Positions 60,395 through 64,000 of a stretch of DNA of 64,000 nucleotides are shown here, piece after piece. The DNA is from Undaria pinnatifida (taxonomy: Eukaryota > Sar > Phaeophyceae > Laminariales > Alariaceae): assembly GCA_012845835.1 (NCBI GenBank), contig JABAKD010000023.1, forward strand, positions 14,744,202 through 14,808,201, in the 5' to 3' direction. A model generated the notes under the pieces. It was given only the letters and a program-made list of their open reading frames with translations. It was not told where the DNA came from and searched no databases. Position 1 is the stretch's first letter. The number at the start of each line of letters is the position of its first letter. A program made the position numbers and the translations under genes.

Positions 60395-60995
60395 CACGTG
60401 ACAACCCACCCAGGAAGGTTTCCAAGAGAGCGCGCAACCAGCAACCGGGATACGGAAAGGAAGAGGCATACCCACCCCGGACACCCGAACGCCATCCAAA
60501 ATATTTCAAATCCCAACGCAGCCACATGATATTATCCACGGGGGGATGTTGCACACCACACACCCCAGCGTATACCACACCGGGTGATATTTTTAGAGTC
60601 TGAAGTGTTATCATCGCGCGTGTGTTACATCGTAGTATACGGCGAACACATAATAACTCACCCAGGAAGGTTTCCAAGAGAGCGTGCGACCAAGAACCGG
60701 GACACGGAGAGGAAGATGCATACCATTCCCGGACAACCGAACACGACCCAAGCGAACCACCACTTCGGGCCGCCAACGATACGCCTGCTCATGGACTGGG
60801 GAACCCGAACCAAAACGAGCAGTCAAAGCGAACAGCCAAAATGAGCAGCCGACACGAGCAGTCAAAACGAACAGCCAAGACGGACAAGTAAAACGAAGCG
60901 AACACATAATAGTCCCGGACACCCGACCACGATCCAAGCGATCCACCAGTTCGGGACGCCAACGACACGCCTGCTTACGGACCGGGAAACCCAAC
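60395..60995 (+). repeat. Tandem GAAGGTTTCCAAGAGAGCG units
   Basis: ACCCAGGAAGGTTTCCAAGA, GAGCG, CGGGA(T/C)ACGGA(A/G)AGGAAGA, GCATACC, CCGGACACCCGAAC occur at 60400-60490 and 60660-60750. A continuing block (GGGCCGCCAACGATACGCCT) at 60765 recurs at 60955. A palindromic relative, CTAGGAAGGTTTCCTAG, is at 60103-60119. Confidence 0.75.
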
Positions 60996-61620
60996 TAAAA
61001 GGAACAGGAAATTAGCAGGCGAAACGAGCAGTCGACAAACCGGGAAGACGAGCAGCCAACAAAAACAGCCAAAAACGATAAGACTACACGAACGAGCCAA
61101 AACCATTAAGAAAAACAGCGAAAATGGGTTTGCATAGAAAAAGAGGTCAAGACAACGCGAACAGCAGAGAGCCCGTTAGAAAATCGAACTGCCGAGAAGG
61201 GAGCCACACAGAGTGGATCAGGCAAAAGAACACCCAAACTCTGATTAGAAGCACGAGCAGCCTAAACGGAAGGTATCTATCGAGAAGAGACCAGGCAACA
61301 CGAAAAATACAAATAGGACTCACAACACGAACTGTCGGAACGGGTTTACACGTTCACACATGAAAATATTGACGTAAAACGAAGAGCCAAGGCAAAACGA
61401 ACATCAACAAAACTGTTAGAAACGGAAACTAGGCAAAACGAACAGACCAGTAAAAACAACAGCCAAAAGTCGACTGAAAAAAGGAACAACCAATACGGGT
61501 TATATGTAGAGAAGGGAAAAACCACGTCAACATACCCAAGATCACATCCATACGCTAAAATTACACAACTACACCCAAAATCTTACAATTTTGCCGACAT
61601 CCAAGAAATTCCAAACCATG
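60996..61620 (+). repeat. A-rich degenerate AAACGAACAGCCAA repeats
   Basis: Words such as AAACGAACAGCCAA, ACGAGCAGCC and AAAACGAACA recur irregularly from 60805 to 61460. No gene is recognised. Confidence 0.5.
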
Positions 61621-61629
61621 GACACATAC

Positions 61630-61803
61630 CTGGTTAAACACTTCTAACACGCTCAAGGCAAAAATTGCAGCGTAACCGCTCGCCGCCAGCAGCAACCTAC
61701 GCCGCTCCCTCCTGTTGGGCTGCAACGGCATAACATTCGAACAGCAACATGAAGCAGCATCAGCAACATCAACCTCACCAGCACTAAGCCACACCAACAG
61801 CAT
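61630..61803 (-). CDS. Candidate exon with two hydrophobic segments
   Basis: From ATG 61801-61803 the minus frame gives 58 residues in phase 0 and ends AACCAG before GTATGTG (61629), a strong splice donor. The peptide has a hydrophobic start (MLLVWLSAGEVDVADA), then a CCC cluster, a basic RRERRR, and a second hydrophobic helix (LLLAASGYAAIFALSVL). The frame is open further upstream to 61890 (FFLLTLM continues the first hydrophobic segment) without another ATG, so the true start may lie in an earlier exon. It might be the N-terminus of a secreted or membrane protein. No homology was recognised, and chance remains possible. Confidence 0.25.
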
Positions 61804-62117
61804 CAGAGTCAGCAGAAAAAAACAGTGCCTGCTACAACATGAGTATCGCTTTGCTGGGCTCCGTACCAACGTAGCACCAGTAACACGGTAATCGATTTAG
61901 CGTAAGCAGTACGATATCACGGTCATCATATCTCATGCTCATGAAAACGATATATTGCATAAATTGTTGTTGCCCGGCAATCAAGTTCTCTCATGTGTAG
62001 CTGTGGTGTGAAGGAAACACCGAGGTGAACCGGTACCTCGGGTCAGCACGAAGCGGAGTCTGGGACCTCTGGCGACCTTGAAATTGTGTGTAATAAGGCG
62101 CTATTATTTAGGGGAAG

Positions 62118-62300
62118 GGGACCTGGTATCCACATCCGGGACGGTTTTGCCTCGTCATCGGGCAACCACTGGTGGTCGGCACTACGCCGTCGCGGGACAG
62201 GACCGTGCATCCATTGCGTGTGGAACACAACTGCCTCGTATTTCAGCACGCACAAGAAAAACTGCATCAGGGATGCGTCCAGCAAATTCTCAGTATTATC
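62118..62300 (+). repeat. Family P, copy 1
   Basis: CGGTTTTGCCTCGTCATCGG, GCAACCACTGGTGGTCGGC, AACACAACTGCCTCGTATTT and GCATCAGGGATGCGTCC. Translation gives FASSSGNHWWSALRRRG and CVWNT, and the peptide is kept in the other two copies. From 61870 to 62117 nothing was recognised. Confidence 0.65.
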
Positions 62301-62359
62301 GGCACGAAATTTGATTGAAAAATTAACAAAAGCTTCGTATTCTACACCACTGTGGGACT

Positions 62360-62460
62360 GTGCCCTTAGTAAATTCTCGGGTAGTGGAAGTTAGGTGAGC
62401 TTAAGCATTAGTTTTCCCCATCCGCGGGAGTACAAAAAAAAAGGAAAAAAAAAGGGAGGA
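62360..62460 (+). repeat. Retroposon I-type 3' end with A-rich tail
   Basis: GGAAGTTAGGTGAGCTTAAG, TTTTCCCCATCCGCGGGAGT, then an A-rich tail. It follows P copy 1 and may be its 3' end. Confidence 0.65.
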
Positions 62461-62544
62461 TGATGAAAATCGGCTCAAACTCATCTGCTATGGAAATGGT
62501 CAGGTCAACTCGCTACAGATAGCCGGGCACTCAAGACGAGGGAC

Positions 62545-62700
62545 GAATTTTGCCTCGTCACCAGGCCACAACTGCTGGTAGGCGCTACGCCGCCACGGGA
62601 TAAAAACATGCACAATTTGCGGGTGGAACGCAATTGCCTCGTCTTTCATTCAGTACGGACAAGAAAAAATGCATCAGGGATGCGTAGATCTGTGAGTCGG
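62545..62700 (+). repeat. Family P, copy 2
   Basis: GAATTTTGCCTCGTCACCAG, GGTAGGCGCTACGCCGCCAC, AACGCAATTGCCTCGTCTTT and GCATCAGGGATGCGTAG. The frame carries a stop where copy 1 has Trp (TGG to TAG). Confidence 0.65.
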
Positions 62701-63054
62701 CAGGATGTCACGACTAAAAACTAATCGGAAGGTACCGGTAGCATATCGAGTGAATTTAGTGGGCAAGTCGGTTGGCGAAACCAGCTGATGGTCAGCCGAC
62801 TTGCTGACTGAAGTCAGGCGAGGGAAACGAGAAACGAGTCAAATCTGCCTCCCCCGGCCGCGGGGGCCCCGCCCAAAAAGGAAAGAAAACGCACTCCGCA
62901 TTGCACAATCCTTCCTACAAGTGCGGAAACCCAATGAAGCGGATAGTCGGCACCTCCGGAAAACGGCTGACTATTAGTCCGGCTAGTAACTAGTTGGGTG
63001 ACTAAAGTCGCGCCCACTCACAGCTCTAGGGATGCGTCAATCTTCATGGTCACC

Positions 63055-63215
63055 TGATAGACGCATCCCCGATTATATTTTTCATGTACGCACCGAAAGA
63101 CGAGGCAATCGTGTACCACACGCAGGCGATGCGTGGCCTCGTCCCGTGGCGGTGTAGAACCGACCGCCACTTGTTGCCCGATGACGAGGCAAAAGTCGTC
63201 CCTCGGATTGAGTGC
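63055..63215 (-). repeat. Family P, copy 3 (reversed)
   Basis: ACGCATCCCCGATTATATTT, GACGAGGCAATCGTGTACCA and CGATGACGAGGCAAAAGTCG. The minus frame gives FASSSGNKWRSVLHRHG and CVWYT, open throughout. From 62700 to 63050 no gene was recognised. Confidence 0.65.
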
Positions 63216-63224
63216 TTCCTAGGG

Positions 63225-63940
63225 GTGCCACCCGTTCGTGTCGGACCCGGGCACCCGGCGGGTTTACCCAGACGGATCCCACCCGTCACAGGGTCCGAGT
63301 CCGACCCAAAACACGGATACCCGGGTACCCGTTTAGCAACGTGTCCCCGTGGTCAGCGTGCCTGTCAATCACCTCCAGAAATCATCCAAACACGCAGCAA
63401 ACGATCCAGCGCAATACTCGCACAATACCTACCAGCTACTACGCATGCAGTTACGAAGGCCATCCATGACCATGCGTACCTCGGGTACCCGAGTACCCGG
63501 GTAGTAGCTTAACCCGGGTACCCGAGTACCCGGGTACCCGTTAAGCAACGTGGCCCTGTGGTCAACATGCCTGACAATACCTCCAGACACCTGTTAAACA
63601 CGAAACAAACGACCCAGTCCAACAAGCACAACGCTTGAACTAAGACACTTTACATACATGCATAAGTATTATTTCGCGATAGCGGGCTACAACGTGACCG
63701 AGCTTGTGCAGGGTTGACCCCCCGACAAAGAACTTCCAATAGCAATGTTCAGTCGACCTAAAAGTGAGGTAGGATCCTGCGTTAGAATGCCGAGACTGGC
63801 ACCATTTGACGCTTGTAGTTTTCTCCGCCAAAAGCAAACGAAGTACGCCTTATCATCCCCTTGTCAGGCTCGCTTGACAACCGTGAACGGGACCACATGT
63901 TGTCCGGGTACCGGGTACCCGGGTACCTGGTGGACCCAGT
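63225..63940 (+). repeat. GGGTACCC palindromes and a ~205-bp direct repeat
   Basis: CCCGGGTACCCG-type palindromes stand at 63319, 63486-63540 and 63905-63925. The segment ACCCGTTTAGCAACGTG with CCGTGGTCAGCGTGCCTG (63328-63415) recurs as ACCCGTTAAGCAACGTG with CTGTGGTCAACATGCCTG (63536-63630). From 63640 to 63890 no gene was recognised. Confidence 0.75.
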
Positions 63941-64000
63941 TCCGGTCCCCTGAAAATCTGGGTTTCCCGGTGGCGAGTCCGAGTCCGACCTCCAGAATTT

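Overview
The window looks like repeat-dominated nuclear DNA of a eukaryote. There are no dense ORFs, operons or prokaryotic signals. There are candidate spliceosomal exons with GT/AG borders, tRNA-derived retroposons, poly-A and (CAA)n tailed elements, long-TIR DNA transposons, an LTR retrotransposon and several satellites. The style of the retrotransposon and of the hAT-like transposase would suit an alga or a stramenopile-like protist. That is inference; the taxon cannot be fixed from this sequence. No intact host gene was recognised, and no rRNA gene, canonical tRNA gene or CRISPR array was seen.

Layout. 0-2.7 kb: poly-C family A copies, a diverged copy of repeat L, and a tandem tRNA-like array. 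2.7-4.1 kb: a foldback element with 185-bp TIRs. 4.7-6.1 kb: tandem L repeats ending beside a hammerhead-like fold. 6.4-10.4 kb: poly-A retroposon I, a short telomere-like tract, and SINE-like repeat D split by a complete but internally deleted Ty3/gypsy-like element (LTRs 6916-7172 and 10091-10357, CTAG target duplication). 10.7-12.3 kb: array B and a small TIR element (K). 13.5-15.2 kb: minisatellites. 15.8-16.4 kb: two more K elements. 19-21.5 kb: a minisatellite cut by a full-length retroposon I with a 12-bp duplication. 21.9-23.4 kb: family A, including an inverted pair. 23.8-25.5 kb: a Mutator-like foldback element with 561-bp arms and a 9-bp duplication. 26.7-27.4 kb: the best unassigned open frame. 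28.5-33.7 kb: retroposons C, J and G/H plus a tandem array.

35-44 kb: satellites and retroposons I, C, J, G/H. 44.1-46.8 kb: a nested stack in which Q holds SINE C, and C holds a 1.5-kb TA-duplicating element (K-main) carrying a PHD-finger-like gene. 49-54 kb: two related arrays of a TTCCAGAAGTTCC minisatellite, a recent copy of A, and a two-exon hAT-like transposase relic. 55.3-58.2 kb: a decayed cluster of duplicated exons. 58.3-64 kb: palindromic minisatellites, GGGTC arrays, family P and GGGTACCC palindromes.

Relationships. Four retroposon families (B, C, J, G/H) share a central TGTGACCACGG block while their flanks and tails differ. Large K-main and the small K elements share terminal sequence and GGCGGT motifs, as an active element and its short derivatives would. 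Most coding relics are broken by stops, frameshifts or lost splice donors, so the window reads as a graveyard of transposons with a few young insertions.
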